Shown: positions 17,003 to 26,945, counted from the stretch's first letter. The stretch is DNA of 64,000 bases from Rhizobiales bacterium SYSU XM002 (GCA_009846685.1 VWVY01000002.1:372001-436000), one strand, 5' to 3'. A program made the numbers and translations. Notes: generated from the sequence alone by a model not told the origin.

Positions 17003-17926
17003 TCAGCCGAACTCGGCGACGAACGCCTTCACGGCGGCGATGGTCGGTTCGTCTTCGAGCAGAGGCGCGTGCCCTTCGTAGGGGACGACGTGCAACCGGG
17101 CATTTGGATGGCGCACGACCATCCCCTCAGCGGTTTCCTCGCTCAGGATATCGCTGAGTTCGCCCCGGATCACCATCAGCGGGTAGGGATCGAGCGTCGC
17201 GAAGGGGGCCGAAAGGTCCGGCATCGGCTCTTCGAGATTGAGATCCGCGAGCGGGCGCATCAGATTGGTGTCGTAACGCGCGACGAGCCGGCCGTTCTCT
17301 TCCTTCCAGGTGCGACAGGCATAGCTCATCCACGCCTCGTCGGAATGATTGGTGAAATGCGTGCCGAACACCTGCTTGAGAAGGTTCGCGCCTTCGGCGA
17401 AATCCTTTGGCCCGGGCAACTTGCCGACATAGCTGCGGATGCGGGCGAGGCCTCGCGCCTCGATCACCGGGCCGATGTCGTTGAGGATCGCGGCGTGGAT
17501 CGTCTCGGGCTTGACGATACCAGTCATCGCCGTCAGAAGCCCGCCGCGCGAGGTGCCGAAGAAGATCGCCTTGGCGACGCCGAGCGCGATCAGCACCTGA
17601 TGCAGATCGTCGAGTTCAATCTTGAGATCGTAATTGCGCCAGTCCGGATCGTATTCCGAGCCGCCACGCCCGCGCGAGTCCAGTGCGATCACCTGTCGAT
17701 CACCCGTCGCCGCCACAGCGCGACCGACCCGGTCAAAATCGTCGACGTTGCGCGAGAGGCCGGGCAGGCACAGCAGCGGTATGCCGGGCGCGGACGGCGC
17801 GCCGATGGTGCGGACGTGAAGGCGCAGGCCATCCCGTGCTGTCACGTGCGTCGATGTCCATTCAAGGTCCGACGGCACGAGTTGCAGATGCGCCTTCGCC
17901 TTGGTCTTGCCGGGTTCTGCCTGCAT
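17003..17926 (-). CDS. alpha/beta hydrolase
   Basis: A 307-residue alpha/beta-hydrolase fold protein. The nucleophile elbow is GTSRGG (Ser as nucleophile), the oxyanion region is LCLPGLSRN, and the catalytic histidine is in PYEGHAPLLEDE near the C-terminus; the acid is probably the Asp of RGELSDILS. It resembles the esterase/lipase-like hydrolases of rhizobia but the substrate is unknown. The ATG has AAAGGCGAG upstream. It converges on the repeat-containing membrane protein gene with 18 bases between. Confidence 0.85.
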   Translation of the reverse strand: MQAEPGKTKAKAHLQLVPSDLEWTSTHVTARDGLRLHVRTIGAPSAPGIPLLCLPGLSRNVDDFDRVGRAVAATGDRQVIALDSRGRGGSEYDPDWRNYDLKIELDDLHQVLIALGVAKAIFFGTSRGGLLTAMTGIVKPETIHAAILNDIGPVIEARGLARIRSYVGKLPGPKDFAEGANLLKQVFGTHFTNHSDEAWMSYACRTWKEENGRLVARYDTNLMRPLADLNLEEPMPDLSAPFATLDPYPLMVIRGELSDILSEETAEGMVVRHPNARLHVVPYEGHAPLLEDEPTIAAVKAFVAEFG

Positions 17927-18067
17927 GGAACTCGCCTTTCGTGCCGGATTTCCTATTTATCGCATGTTCGGTGCGATACAACCGCGCTCCGCCCGTTGAC
18001 GCGGGCGCGGAATGCGAGGAAAACCGTCACCTTGTCCTGCGTAATCTGACAGCAACCGGATCGTTCC

Positions 18068-18970
18068 ATGACCAAGCCTGCCAATGCCGCCCGCTTCCGG
18101 GGTTCCTTCACTGCTCTGGTGACGCCGTTCAAGAATGGCAAGCCGGACGAGGCGTCTTTCCGGAGCCATGTTTCCTGGCAGATCGCCGAGGGAACGCACG
18201 GCCTTGTGCCGGTCGGGACCACCGGCGAAAGCCCGACGCTCAGCCATGACGAGCACAAGCAGGTCGTTGAATGGTGCGTTTCCGAGGCGAAGGGGCGCGT
18301 GCCGGTCATCGCCGGCGCGGGATCGAACAACACCGCCGAGGCGATCGACCTTGCCGTCCATGCCGAGAAGGCGGGAGCGGATGCGCTGCTCGTCGTCACG
18401 CCCTATTACAACAAGCCGACCCAGGAAGGGCTATATCAGCACTTCAAGGCCGTGAATGACGCCGTGTCGATCCCGATCTTCATCTACAATATTCCACCCC
18501 GCTCGGTCGTCGACATGTCGAACGAGACGATGGCGCGACTCTACGAACTCAGGAACATTGCCGGGGTAAAGGACGCGACCGCCAACCTTGCCCGCGTCTC
18601 GCAGCAGCGTGCCTATGTCGGCAAGGATTTCATCCAGCTTTCCGGCGAGGATATGACGGCGCTCGCTTGGAATGCGGCGGGTGGTGTCGGTTGCATTTCA
18701 GTGGTCTCGAACGTGGCGCCGCGTCTTTGCTCCGAGCTTCACGTCGCGTGCCTTGCCGGCGATTATGCCAAGGCGCTCGAGATTCAGGATCGGCTGATCC
18801 CGCTGCACGACGCGGTGTTCCGGGAGCCCGGTCTTGCCGGCGCCAAGCACGGCCTTTCGCTGCTCGGGCGCATGAGCGAGGAAATCCGCCTGCCGATGCT
18901 GCCCGTGCAGCAGGCTGCGACCAAGGATGCGATCCGTGCGGCGATGGTCCACGCCGGCCTTCTGAACTGA
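18068..18970 (+). CDS. dapA: 4-hydroxy-tetrahydrodipicolinate synthase
   Basis: A 300-residue class I aldolase-fold enzyme that condenses pyruvate with aspartate semialdehyde, the first step to meso-diaminopimelate and lysine. The substrate-binding [10 protein letters not shown], the catalytic tyrosine of TPYYNKPTQ and the Schiff-base lysine of GVKDAT (Lys168) are all present. Length is normal. DapA paralogues with other substrates exist, but the motif set fits true DapA. Its likely supply of DAP ties to the peptidoglycan genes elsewhere in the window. Confidence 0.92.
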   Translation: MTKPANAARFRGSFTALVTPFKNGKPDEASFRSHVSWQIAEGTHGLVPVGTTGESPTLSHDEHKQVVEWCVSEAKGRVPVIAGAGSNNTAEAIDLAVHAEKAGADALLVVTPYYNKPTQEGLYQHFKAVNDAVSIPIFIYNIPPRSVVDMSNETMARLYELRNIAGVKDATANLARVSQQRAYVGKDFIQLSGEDMTALAWNAAGGVGCISVVSNVAPRLCSELHVACLAGDYAKALEIQDRLIPLHDAVFREPGLAGAKHGLSLLGRMSEEIRLPMLPVQQAATKDAIRAAMVHAGLLN

Positions 18971-18992
18971 CCGTCACGATTGAATTTGCGCC

Positions 18993-19640
18993 ATGTATGA
19001 GCCCGCCCATTTCAAGATCGAGGATCGCGAGGAATTGCTCGCGGTCATCCGGGCGAATGCGCTGGGCCTGCTGATCTCCCAAGGCGAGGACGGCATCATC
19101 GCCAACCCGATCCCCTTTGTGCTGGCCAGGGATCGAGCCGGCGGCGATCTGCTGCGCGCGCACCTCGCGCGGGCCAATCCGCAGTGGAAGGCCATTGCCG
19201 AGCGCCCCGATGTGCTGGTCGTGTTTCAGGGGACAGACCACTATGTGACGCCGTCTTGGTATGCAGCCAAGCGCGAGCACGGCAAGGTCGTCCCGACGTG
19301 GAACTATGTCCATGTACAGGTGCGCGGCGTGGCAGTGATCCATGACGATCCCGCTTTCGTTCGCCCGCAGATTGAGGCGCTGACGGCAGCGCATGAGGCG
19401 GGCCGCGTCGAACCCTGGGCAGTTGACGATGCACCGGAGCGATTTGTCGAAGCACAGATGCGCGGCATCGTCGGCCTCGAAATCCCGATCTCGACCATCT
19501 CCGGCAAGTTCAAGTTGAGCCAGAACCGCAGCGCGGATGACTACATGGGCGTTCAGGCCGGGCTGGCTGGAGAGAGCGATGCGGCAGGCCCTGCGATGGC
19601 GGAGTTCATCCGGCAGAAGCGTGGCACGATCCTGCCATGA
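18993..19640 (+). CDS. PaiB-like FMN-binding protein
   Basis: The 215-residue protein begins [19 protein letters not shown], the signature start of the PaiB family (PF04299, FMN-binding negative transcriptional regulator). It has a split-barrel flavin-binding fold, with the [11 protein letters not shown] segment and the C-terminal [10 protein letters not shown] motif. The name comes from Bacillus PaiB; there is no DNA-binding motif here, so a redox or flavin role is as likely. It lies 22 bases after dapA and overlaps smpB by 4 bases. Confidence 0.87.
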   Translation: MYEPAHFKIEDREELLAVIRANALGLLISQGEDGIIANPIPFVLARDRAGGDLLRAHLARANPQWKAIAERPDVLVVFQGTDHYVTPSWYAAKREHGKVVPTWNYVHVQVRGVAVIHDDPAFVRPQIEALTAAHEAGRVEPWAVDDAPERFVEAQMRGIVGLEIPISTISGKFKLSQNRSADDYMGVQAGLAGESDAAGPAMAEFIRQKRGTILP

Positions 19641-20110
19641 ACGCGCACAATGAGGCGCGCTACAAGATCGCCGCCGATAACCGCAAGGCCCGGTTCAATT
19701 TCGAGATTCTCGATACCTACGAGGCGGGCATCGTCCTGTCCGGCACGGAGGTCAAATCCCTGCGCGGGGGTAAGGCGACGATCGGCGACAGTTACGCCGA
19801 AATCGACAATGGCGAGGTCTTCCTCGTCAACGCCTATATTCCCGAATACTTGCAGGCGAACCGGTTCAATCACCAGCCCAAGCGTCCACGCAAGCTTCTG
19901 CTCCAGAAGAAGCAGATGGCGAAACTCGCGAACGGAGTTGAGCGCGAAGGCATGACCATCGTTCCGCTCAAGATCTATTTCAACGAGAAGGGGCGGGCCA
20001 AGGTCGAGATCGCGCTCGCCAAGGGCAAGAAACTGCACGACAAGCGCGAGACCGAGAAGGCGCGTGACTGGAAGCGCGAGCAGGGCAGGCTGCTGCGCGA
20101 CCGCGGCTGA
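19637..20110 (+). CDS. smpB: SsrA-binding protein
   Basis: A 157-residue basic protein that brings tmRNA to stalled ribosomes. The beta-barrel core shows [24 protein letters not shown] and the basic C-terminal tail ([19 protein letters not shown]) that mimics the tRNA anticodon arm. It starts within the stop of the PaiB-like gene (ATGA). Its stop is directly abutted by the stop of the convergent uracil-DNA glycosylase gene. The tmRNA gene itself was not found here. Confidence 0.96.
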   Translation: MNAHNEARYKIAADNRKARFNFEILDTYEAGIVLSGTEVKSLRGGKATIGDSYAEIDNGEVFLVNAYIPEYLQANRFNHQPKRPRKLLLQKKQMAKLANGVEREGMTIVPLKIYFNEKGRAKVEIALAKGKKLHDKRETEKARDWKREQGRLLRDRG

Positions 20111-20749
20111 TCAACCCAGCATCTTGCGGATATCCGCGAACACCGTGCGGAACATCGCAGTTGTCAATACGCCGGTATTCGTATTGTAGCGCGAGCAATG
20201 GTAGCTCGACACAAGGTGCGTCTTGCCGATCGGTTGCACGCGTCCATGCGCGAAAGGCACCCGTGAAGGCTTCTCGCCGAGTGCGCGCACGGTCGAATCA
20301 TGCGCGACGCGGCCAAGGACGAGGATCGCGCTGAGGTTCGACATCGCCGCAATGGTGGCGGACAGGAAATCACGGCATGTGTTGATCTCGGCCGGAACCG
20401 GCTTGTTCTCGGGCGGAACGCAACGCACCGCGTTTGTAATGCGGCAGTCCACGAGTTCGAGGCCATCGTCCACCCGTTCGGCATAGGTGCCGCGCGCGAA
20501 ACCGAAATCGGCGAGCATTTCATAGAGAAGATCGCCGGCATAATCGCCCGTGAACGGGCGGCCGGTCGCATTCGCGCCGCGCAGCCCCGGCGCAAGACCG
20601 ACGATCAGTAACCGCGCGTCCATCGGTCCGAACGAGGGCACCGGCGCGTTATGCCAGGCTGGCTCGCGCGCTCGCCATGTCCGGCGGAAAGCAACAAGGC
20701 GGTCGCAGGCAGCGCATTCGCGCTCTGGTTCGGATGGACACGGGTTCAT
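20111..20749 (-). CDS. uracil-DNA glycosylase, family 5
   Basis: A 212-residue UDG-superfamily enzyme that removes uracil and perhaps other deaminated bases from DNA. Motif 1 is GLAPGLRGANATGRPFTGDY, which has an alanine rather than asparagine or glutamate at the water-activating position, the mark of family 5 (UDGb). Motif 2 is the later YHCSRYNTNTG, carrying the conserved histidine. Cysteines at CAACDRL and near CPS at the N-terminus could bind an Fe-S cluster. The ATG at 20749 was taken; a TTG six codons upstream is possible. Confidence 0.86.
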   Translation of the reverse strand: MNPCPSEPERECAACDRLVAFRRTWRAREPAWHNAPVPSFGPMDARLLIVGLAPGLRGANATGRPFTGDYAGDLLYEMLADFGFARGTYAERVDDGLELVDCRITNAVRCVPPENKPVPAEINTCRDFLSATIAAMSNLSAILVLGRVAHDSTVRALGEKPSRVPFAHGRVQPIGKTHLVSSYHCSRYNTNTGVLTTAMFRTVFADIRKMLG

Positions 20750-20815
20750 GCCCACGGTTTCGGGCAAGGACGCTGTTTCTTCAAGCGAAAAACGGATCGG
20801 TCCGCCCGAAAAGGC

Positions 20816-21460
20816 TCATTCCTCGTCGCGGTCGCGCGCCGGGCGGGCCGGGGCGGGGCGTTCGATGAAGGCCGGCATCGCCGCGCGGCCCTCGGGTTTG
20901 CCATCGCCGGTGCGGATCTCGCGGGCAGGGCGCTCGCCCGGATCACGGCCGATGCGCGACTGGAGATCGACGAGATCGAGGAACTGGTCGGCCTGCCGGC
21001 GGAGGTCGTCCGCGATCATCGGCGGTTGTGTCGCAACCGTCGAAATGACGGTTACGCGCACGCCCTTGCGTTGCATAGCCTCGACAAGGCTGCGGAAATC
21101 GCCGTCGCCTGAGAACAGCACCATGTGGTTGATGTAGGGCGCGAGTTCCATCGCATCGATAGCGAGCTCGATGTCCATGTTGCCCTTGACCTTGCGACGC
21201 CCCATCGCGTCGGTGAATTCCTTCACCGGTTTCGTTACGACGGCGTAACCATTGTAATCGAGCCAATCAATCAGCGGGCGGATGGAAGAGTATTCCTGAT
21301 CCTCGATCATGGCCGTGTAATAAAAGGCCCTGACAAGGTAACCCTTCGAGTTGTATTCTTTAAGAAGTCGGCGATAGTCGATATCAAAGCCAAGCGTGCG
21401 CGAGGTCGCGTAAAGATTCGCTCCGTCAATAAAAAGAGCGATGCGTTCACCGGTCGACAT
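20816..21460 (-). CDS. NYN domain protein (LabA/DUF88 family)
   Basis: The 214-residue protein has a PIN-like NYN domain (about residues 5-165): ALFIDGANLY, the acidic KGNMDIELAIDAM and SGDGDFRSLVE carry the conserved aspartates that bind metal, so nuclease activity on RNA is likely. The last 45 residues are an Arg/Pro/Glu-rich disordered tail. LabA-type proteins are widespread in alphaproteobacteria with no settled substrate. AAGGAA lies nine bases before the ATG. It is read away from rpoZ. Confidence 0.88.
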   Translation of the reverse strand: MSTGERIALFIDGANLYATSRTLGFDIDYRRLLKEYNSKGYLVRAFYYTAMIEDQEYSSIRPLIDWLDYNGYAVVTKPVKEFTDAMGRRKVKGNMDIELAIDAMELAPYINHMVLFSGDGDFRSLVEAMQRKGVRVTVISTVATQPPMIADDLRRQADQFLDLVDLQSRIGRDPGERPAREIRTGDGKPEGRAAMPAFIERPAPARPARDRDEE

Positions 21461-21814
21461 TTACTGTTCGTTCCTTGGAATTAGGAAAGAGAGAGGAAAG
21501 AAGATTTCTTCCTCACTGTTTGGTTCAGGGTTCCAGCCGTCGCACAGGAAGCCTGTTTGATTTTTCCATTGTTTAAACGGGAAGTCGATCCAAAGCATTC
21601 AGCGAGGTTTCGCGGGTATATATAGTTTTCCAAAAACAGCAACAAACGATTTTTTTGTTCGCGCTTCATAATACATTTTTTCTGATATTGGCGCCGGAAG
21701 GCGCCTTGGGATACGGGGGCGCGCCGCGAAAGCGCGACTTGAAGCCGCCGTAAACATCGTGTATCAGCCGGAACTTCAATGGAATTTACGGCATTTTGAA
21801 GGAGCGCGTCTGAC
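21461..21814. promoter_or_regulatory. AT-rich divergent region between the NYN gene and rpoZ
   Basis: The 354 bases carry promoters for both flanking genes. The part at about 21580-21690 is markedly AT-richer than its surroundings and contains a weak hairpin (AACAAA at 21642-21647 region with TTTGTT). A second small hairpin, GGCGCC with GGAA loop and GGCGCC, is at 21690-21705. rpoZ has a good GAAGGAG site. No gene is seen. A small RNA or an untranslated leader is possible but not shown. Confidence 0.45.
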
Positions 21815-22213
21815 ATGGCCCGCGTAACCGTCGAAGATTGCGTCGACAAGGTCGACAACCGGTTCGAGCTGGTGCTGCTTGCCAGCCACCGGGCGCGCAT
21901 GCTGGCGAGCGGTGCGTCCACGCTCGTCCCGCGCGATCGCGATAAAAACCCGGTCGTCGCGCTGCGCGAGATCGCCGATGAGCGCCTGTCGCCGGGCGAT
22001 CTCAAGGAAGATTTCATCCATTCGCTGCAGAAATTCGTCGAGGTTGACGAGCCGGAGCCCGAGGCGGTTCCGCGCCTGCCGGGCGCCCAGCCGCAGGTAT
22101 CGGTCTCGCAGGTCGATGACAGCGAGGTTGCCTTCGATCGTATGTCGGAAGAGGATCTGCTGCGCGGTCTCGATGGCCTCGTCCCGCCAACTGAATCGGA
22201 TGACGACGACTGA
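21815..22213 (+). CDS. rpoZ: DNA-directed RNA polymerase subunit omega
   Basis: The 132-residue omega subunit helps assemble RNA polymerase around beta prime. The conserved N-terminal core is MARVTVEDC followed by [14 protein letters not shown] and [13 protein letters not shown]. The C-terminal half is an acidic tail typical of alphaproteobacteria. The GAAGGAG ribosome site lies eight bases before the ATG. It is followed by a terminator and then rsh, the usual rpoZ-rsh order. Confidence 0.96.
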   Translation: MARVTVEDCVDKVDNRFELVLLASHRARMLASGASTLVPRDRDKNPVVALREIADERLSPGDLKEDFIHSLQKFVEVDEPEPEAVPRLPGAQPQVSVSQVDDSEVAFDRMSEEDLLRGLDGLVPPTESDDDD

Positions 22214-22285
22214 ATTTTGCAATTCTCCAGCGGAGCCTTGCGTTTCCTGCATTGCACCGCGACGATTTGCTGACATACTGAAAAA

Positions 22286-22317
22286 GGGCGGCACGGAAAT
22301 TCCGGCCGCCCTTTTTT
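22286..22317 (+). terminator. rho-independent terminator after rpoZ
   Basis: The stem GGGCGGC pairs with GCCGCCC across a 12-base loop that can itself form three more pairs, and is followed by six T residues. It lies 72 bases after rpoZ and 58 bases before rsh, separating the two transcripts or attenuating read-through. Confidence 0.92.
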
Positions 22318-22374
22318 GATCTTTCCGTCTGCGGTTGGGCCGCCGGCGCTGTTTCGAGGCAGGTTCCGCGCGAC

Positions 22375-24564
22375 ATGATGCGCCAATTCGAGCTGGTCGA
22401 GCGCGTCAAGCGCTATCATCCCGAAGCCAACGAGGACCTGCTCAACCGCGCCTATGTCTATGCGATGAAGGCGCATGGCTCGCAGAAGCGGGCATCCGGC
22501 GATCCATATTTCTCGCATCCGCTTGAAGTAGCGGCGATCCTCACCGACCTTCATGTCGACGACCAGACGATTGCCGCCGCGATCCTGCATGATACGATCG
22601 AGGATACGGGCACGACGCGCACCGACATCGAGGAGCGGTTCGGCGAGAATATCGCCCACCTCGTCGATGGCCTCACCAAGCTGAAGAAACTCGATCTCGT
22701 TTCGAAAAAGGCGGCGCAGGCCGAAAACTTGCGCAAGTTGCTGCTTGCTGTTGCCGCCGATGTCCGCGTGCTACTGGTGAAGCTGGCGGACCGGCTGCAC
22801 AACATGCGCACCTTGCATTTCGTGCCACCTGACAAGCGCGCCCGTATCGCCGAGGAGACGCTGGAGATCTATGCCCCGCTTGCCGGGCGCATCGGCATGC
22901 AGGACATGCGCGAGGAACTGGAGGATATCTGCTTCCGCGTGCTGATGCCGGACGCGCACCTGATGATGACGCAGCGCCTCCAGCGGCTGCGGGAGCGGGC
23001 GGGCGGACTAATCGAGCTCATCGAGAACGACCTTAAGGCCAAGCTCGCCGCAAACCAGATCGATGGCGAGATCAAGGGGCGAGAAAAGCGTGTCTATTCC
23101 ATCTGGCGCAAGATGGAGCGCAAAAGCATCTCGTTCGAGCAACTGTCGGATATCTTCGGGTTCCGCGTCGTCGTGACGACGATGGATGACTGCTACCGGG
23201 CGCTCGGCATCATCCATCAGGCGTGGCCCTTCGTGCCAGGACGTTTCAAGGATTACATCTCGACCCCGAAGCAAAACGATTACCGCTCGGTGCACACGAC
23301 TGTCGTTGGTCCGAAGCACCAGCGCGTCGAACTCCAGATCCGCACCCGCGAGATGGACGAGGTTGCCGAATTCGGCATCGCCGCCCATGCCGCCTACAAG
23401 GACGGCAAGATCAATGGCGAAGGCACCGAATCGAATGCCTACCGCTGGCTGCGGCGGACCATCGAACTCCTTGCGGAGGGCGATAATCCTGAAGAATTCC
23501 TCGAGCACACCAAGCTCGAACTGTTTCAGGATCAGGTGTTCTGCTTCACGCCGAAGGGCCTGCTTATTGCGCTGCCGCGCAACGCGACGCCGATCGACTT
23601 CGCCTATGCCGTCCATACCGATATCGGCAACAATGCGGTCGGCTGCCGCATCAACGGGCGTAACTCGCCGCTGATGTCCGAATTGCAGAACGGCGATGAA
23701 GTGGAAATCCTCACGACGGAGGGGCAGGTGCCGCCCTCCGCCTGGGAGAGCCTTGTCGTCACCGGCAAGGCGCGCGCCGCGATCCGCCGTGCGACGCGCG
23801 AGGCGGTACGCAAGCAGTTCTCCGGTCTCGGTCGCAAGATCGTCGAGCGCGCCTTTGCCCGGGCGAACAAGGCTTTTTCGGAGGAGAAGCTGATTGCGGC
23901 ACTGCCGCGCCTCGCCCGCGCGACGCTCGAGGATGTTCTCACCGCCGTGGGGCGCGGCGAGATGTATTCCGGCGATGTCGTGAAAGCCGTGTTCCCCGAT
24001 TTCAAGGAGGAGATCGGCAAGGGCGCGGCGCCGGGCGCCGGCGCCGGCTGGTTTGGCGTTTCGGGCGCCGACAAGCTCAAGTTCAAGGTGCCGGGACAGG
24101 AAAATGCCGGTTCGTCGATCCCTATCCGGGGCCTATCGGATGATCTGCCGGTGAATTTTGCGCCCGAAGGCGGCGCGGTGCCGGGTGACCGCATCGTCGG
24201 CATCCTTACGCCGGGCGAGGGGATCACGATCTACCCGATCCAGTCGCCGGCACTGACGGCGTATGACGAGGAGCCCTGGCGCTGGCTCGACGTACGCTGG
24301 GACGTCGACGAGCATGATCCACGCCGTTTCGCCGCGCAGTTGATCGTCTCCGTCATCAACGAGCCGGGCAGCCTCGCCGAGATTGCGCGCGTCATCGCCG
24401 ATACGGATGCGAACATCGACAACATTGCCATGCGCGCCAAGACGGCCGACTTCCGCGAGATGCTGCTCGACATCGAGGTCTGGGATCTCAAGCATCTTAC
24501 GGCGATCATGTCGGAGCTTCGCGCCAAACCGATGGTCGCCAGTGTCGAGCGCGTCGTCGGGTGA
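22375..24564 (+). CDS. rsh: bifunctional (p)ppGpp synthetase/hydrolase
   Basis: A 729-residue RelA/SpoT homologue, the single long RSH enzyme usual in alphaproteobacteria. The N-terminal hydrolase domain keeps its HD site (His48 in SHPLEV and HD at residues 72-73 in ILHDTIED). The synthetase domain has the RFKDYI motif (RxKD type), which marks bifunctional rather than RelA-only enzymes. A TGS domain (about residues 385-445) and a C-terminal ACT domain (about 655-729) follow. It sets growth and stress responses through ppGpp. An ATG repeat at the start leaves one residue of uncertainty. Confidence 0.96.
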   Translation: MMRQFELVERVKRYHPEANEDLLNRAYVYAMKAHGSQKRASGDPYFSHPLEVAAILTDLHVDDQTIAAAILHDTIEDTGTTRTDIEERFGENIAHLVDGLTKLKKLDLVSKKAAQAENLRKLLLAVAADVRVLLVKLADRLHNMRTLHFVPPDKRARIAEETLEIYAPLAGRIGMQDMREELEDICFRVLMPDAHLMMTQRLQRLRERAGGLIELIENDLKAKLAANQIDGEIKGREKRVYSIWRKMERKSISFEQLSDIFGFRVVVTTMDDCYRALGIIHQAWPFVPGRFKDYISTPKQNDYRSVHTTVVGPKHQRVELQIRTREMDEVAEFGIAAHAAYKDGKINGEGTESNAYRWLRRTIELLAEGDNPEEFLEHTKLELFQDQVFCFTPKGLLIALPRNATPIDFAYAVHTDIGNNAVGCRINGRNSPLMSELQNGDEVEILTTEGQVPPSAWESLVVTGKARAAIRRATREAVRKQFSGLGRKIVERAFARANKAFSEEKLIAALPRLARATLEDVLTAVGRGEMYSGDVVKAVFPDFKEEIGKGAAPGAGAGWFGVSGADKLKFKVPGQENAGSSIPIRGLSDDLPVNFAPEGGAVPGDRIVGILTPGEGITIYPIQSPALTAYDEEPWRWLDVRWDVDEHDPRRFAAQLIVSVINEPGSLAEIARVIADTDANIDNIAMRAKTADFREMLLDIEVWDLKHLTAIMSELRAKPMVASVERVVG

Positions 24565-24674
24565 GGGTGGCTGCCGACAATTTGTCATATGCGCGACAGG
24601 AGAGCTTCGGGCCGCGTGATTTCATGATCGCCTGCCCCCTTTAGCCTGATCCTTCGCCTGCTTCCGGAGCCGCC

Positions 24675-25160
24675 ATGTCCAACCCGTCGATTCTCCCGCC
24701 CGACTACTATGAAACGATGTCCGGCCTCGAAACGCTTCAGGCCATGGTCGAGGGGCGGCTGCCCGGCCCGCCCATCGGGGTCACGCTGAATTTCCGCCTT
24801 GCGTCGGTTTCGGAAGGGGAGGCCGTGTTCGAAGGCTCGCCCGGCGAAGAGAGTTACAACCCTATCGGTTCGATCCACGGCGGATGGGCGGCGACCATTC
24901 TCGATTCCGCGCTCGCCTGCTGCGTCCATACGACGCTGGAAAAGGGCGAACGCTACACCAGCGTCGAGATGAAGGTGAGCTTCATCCGACCGATCTTTCC
25001 GGGCAAGCCCGACCGCCTCATCTGCACGGGGCGCGTCGTCAACCGCGGCCGCACGCTCGCCTTCAGCGAGGCAACCCTTGTCGATGAGGCCGGGAAGGTT
25101 TACGCGCATGGAACGGAAACCTGCATGATCTTTCCCAAGGCGGGAAACAACGGAGCCTGA
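24675..25160 (+). CDS. PaaI-type hotdog-fold thioesterase
   Basis: The 161-residue protein has the 4HBT hotdog motif [20 protein letters not shown] and the later [11 protein letters not shown] strand, as in PaaI-like acyl-CoA thioesterases. The catalytic acidic residue is probably the Asp in LDSALA. It would hydrolyse an acyl- or aryl-CoA in the cytoplasm; the substrate is unknown. CCGGAG lies upstream of the ATG. One base separates its stop from pyrE, so they are co-transcribed. Confidence 0.86.
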   Translation: MSNPSILPPDYYETMSGLETLQAMVEGRLPGPPIGVTLNFRLASVSEGEAVFEGSPGEESYNPIGSIHGGWAATILDSALACCVHTTLEKGERYTSVEMKVSFIRPIFPGKPDRLICTGRVVNRGRTLAFSEATLVDEAGKVYAHGTETCMIFPKAGNNGA

Positions 25161-25161
25161 C

Positions 25162-25755
25162 ATGACGCGCGATGAGGTGCTGGACGTTTTCCGCAAGGCG
25201 GGGGCCTTGCTTGAAGGGCATTTCATCCTCTCCTCCGGCCGCCGCTCCGGTTTCTTCATCCAGAAAATGCGCGTGTTCGAAAGCCCGGCGCTGACCGAGC
25301 AGCTCTGCCGCGCGCTTGGCGAGAGGATCAAGGCGCGGTTCGGCAAGGTCGATGTCGTGGTCTCGCCGGCGATCGGCGGCATCGTTCCGGGCTACGAGAT
25401 CGCCCGCGCGCTCGGTGCCCGCGCCCTCTTCGTCGAGCGCGAGGATGGTTATTTCCAGCTTCGGCGCGGTTTCGAGATCAGTGCGGGCGAGAAGGTGATC
25501 GTGATCGAGGATATCATCACCACCGGCCTTTCGGCGCGTGAATGCCTGAACTGCCTCGCCGATCAGCCGGGCGAGATTGTCGGTGCCGCCTGCCTGATCG
25601 ACCGGTCCGGCGGCAAGGTCGATCTCGGTGTGCCCTTGGTTGCACTCTGCGAATTCGCTGTGCCGGATTACGATCCGCGCGAACTGCCACCGGAACTCGC
25701 GGCTCTGCCGCCGACCAAGCCCGGCAGCCGCGGCATTCAGGGTATGAAGGGCTGA
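25162..25755 (+). CDS. pyrE: orotate phosphoribosyltransferase
   Basis: The 197-residue enzyme adds ribose 5-phosphate from PRPP to orotate in pyrimidine synthesis. The PRPP-binding motif [13 protein letters not shown] is intact, as are the N-terminal [12 protein letters not shown] and the [13 protein letters not shown] strand. This is the longer-tailed alphaproteobacterial form (class with C-terminal Pro-rich end). It sits two bases ahead of pdxJ in a pyrE-pdxJ-acpS operon. Confidence 0.95.
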   Translation: MTRDEVLDVFRKAGALLEGHFILSSGRRSGFFIQKMRVFESPALTEQLCRALGERIKARFGKVDVVVSPAIGGIVPGYEIARALGARALFVEREDGYFQLRRGFEISAGEKVIVIEDIITTGLSARECLNCLADQPGEIVGAACLIDRSGGKVDLGVPLVALCEFAVPDYDPRELPPELAALPPTKPGSRGIQGMKG

Positions 25756-25757
25756 CC

Positions 25758-26510
25758 ATGACGACGCGCATCAGGCTGGGCGTCAACATCGACCATGTGG
25801 CGACCGTGCGCAACGCGCGCGGTGGCGCCCGGCCGGACCCCGTGCGCGCGGCGTTGCTCGCCATTGAAGCAGGTGCCGATGGTATCACCGCTCACCTGCG
25901 CGAGGATCGTCGCCATATCCGCGACGAGGACATGGCGCGGCTCAAGGCCGGAATCTCGAAGCCGCTCAACTATGAAATGGCCGCGACGCCGGAAATGCTC
26001 GAGATCGCGCGCCGCATCCGGCCGCATGCCTGCTGCCTTGTGCCGGAAAAGCGTGAGGAGCGCACCACCGAGGGCGGGCTCGATGTCGTCGGGCAGGCAG
26101 CGGTGCTGCGGCCTTTCATCGCCGACTTGAAGGCGGCCGGCATTCGCGTTTCGCTCTTCATCGAGCCGGATCGCACGCCGATCGAGATGGCGAGAGAACT
26201 GGGCGCCGACATCATCGAACTCCACACCGGCACCTGGTGCCACGCGGTCGAAGCGGGGCAGGCGGACAAGGCTGAAGCGGAATTCCAGCGGCTGAAAGCC
26301 GGTGCCACCGTCGGCGCTGAGGCGGGCCTAGAAGTCCATGCCGGCCACGGGCTCGACTACGAAACCGCGGAACGGCTCGCATCCGTGCCGGAGTTTGTCG
26401 AGTTCAACATCGGCCATTTCCTGATGGGCGAGGCGATCTTTGTCGGCCTTAGCGAAGCGATCCTGACCATGCGCGTCGCGATGGACCGGGGCAGGAACGC
26501 GCATCGATGA
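25758..26510 (+). CDS. pdxJ: pyridoxine 5'-phosphate synthase
   Basis: A 250-residue TIM-barrel enzyme that joins 3-amino-2-oxopropyl phosphate with deoxyxylulose 5-phosphate to give pyridoxine 5'-phosphate. The N-terminal [17 protein letters not shown], the active-site [16 protein letters not shown] and the C-terminal [11 protein letters not shown] are family hallmarks. The ATG at 25758, just after the pyrE stop, was chosen over an in-frame extension inside pyrE. Its stop overlaps acpS by four bases, the classical pdxJ-acpS pair. Confidence 0.96.
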   Translation: MTTRIRLGVNIDHVATVRNARGGARPDPVRAALLAIEAGADGITAHLREDRRHIRDEDMARLKAGISKPLNYEMAATPEMLEIARRIRPHACCLVPEKREERTTEGGLDVVGQAAVLRPFIADLKAAGIRVSLFIEPDRTPIEMARELGADIIELHTGTWCHAVEAGQADKAEAEFQRLKAGATVGAEAGLEVHAGHGLDYETAERLASVPEFVEFNIGHFLMGEAIFVGLSEAILTMRVAMDRGRNAHR

Positions 26511-26905
26511 TTGTCGGGATCGGTGCCGATCTCTGCAATATCGACCGCATCGCCGAGACGCTGGAACGCTTTGGCGAGCGGTTCATCGAGCGCGTCTTCA
26601 CCGAAACGGAGCGCGCCCGCTCCGAAAAGCGCGTCGAGCGAGCGGCGAGCTATGCAAAGCGCTTCGCCGCGAAGGAGGCCTGCGCCAAGGCTCTCGGCAC
26701 GGGCATGCGCATGGGCACGGCCTGGCGCGAGATGGGCGTCGTCAATCTCCGCTCCGGCCGACCGACGATGGAACTGACCGGCGGTGCGGCCCGGCGGCTC
26801 GCCGAACTCACGCCGCAGGGCTATAAGGCAGTGATTCATCTCACGATCACCGACGACAAGCCGTTCGCGCAGGCCTTTGTCGTCATCGAGGCACTGCCGC
26901 TTTAA
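26507..26905 (+). CDS. acpS: holo-[acyl-carrier-protein] synthase
   Basis: The 132-residue phosphopantetheinyl transferase activates acyl carrier protein. [15 protein letters not shown] carries the magnesium-binding Asp8 and the [15 protein letters not shown] stretch carries the second metal ligand Glu. It starts inside the pdxJ stop (ATGA). In most relatives lepB follows directly; here an outer-membrane protein gene lies between. Confidence 0.95.
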   Translation: MIVGIGADLCNIDRIAETLERFGERFIERVFTETERARSEKRVERAASYAKRFAAKEACAKALGTGMRMGTAWREMGVVNLRSGRPTMELTGGAARRLAELTPQGYKAVIHLTITDDKPFAQAFVVIEALPL

Positions 26906-26921
26906 AAAAACACGAGTTAGG

Positions 26922-26945
26922 CCCTGTGCAATTTGGGCAACAGGG
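26922..26945 (+). terminator. possible weak terminator after acpS
   Basis: CCCTGT pairs with ACAGGG across a 12-base loop, 16 bases after the acpS stop. The T-rich run comes only about 15 bases later (26960-26967), so its terminator role is doubtful; it could also be part of the leader of the next gene. Confidence 0.3.

Noticed and set aside
19637-20110. Possible tmRNA gene near smpB
   Set aside because: The flanks are filled by protein genes on both sides, and no permuted tmRNA halves were seen.
21481-22659. A 392-codon minus-strand frame spanning the rpoZ leader, rpoZ and the start of rsh
   Set aside because: It runs through an AT-rich regulatory region and two real genes and has a Ser/Arg-rich product without motifs.
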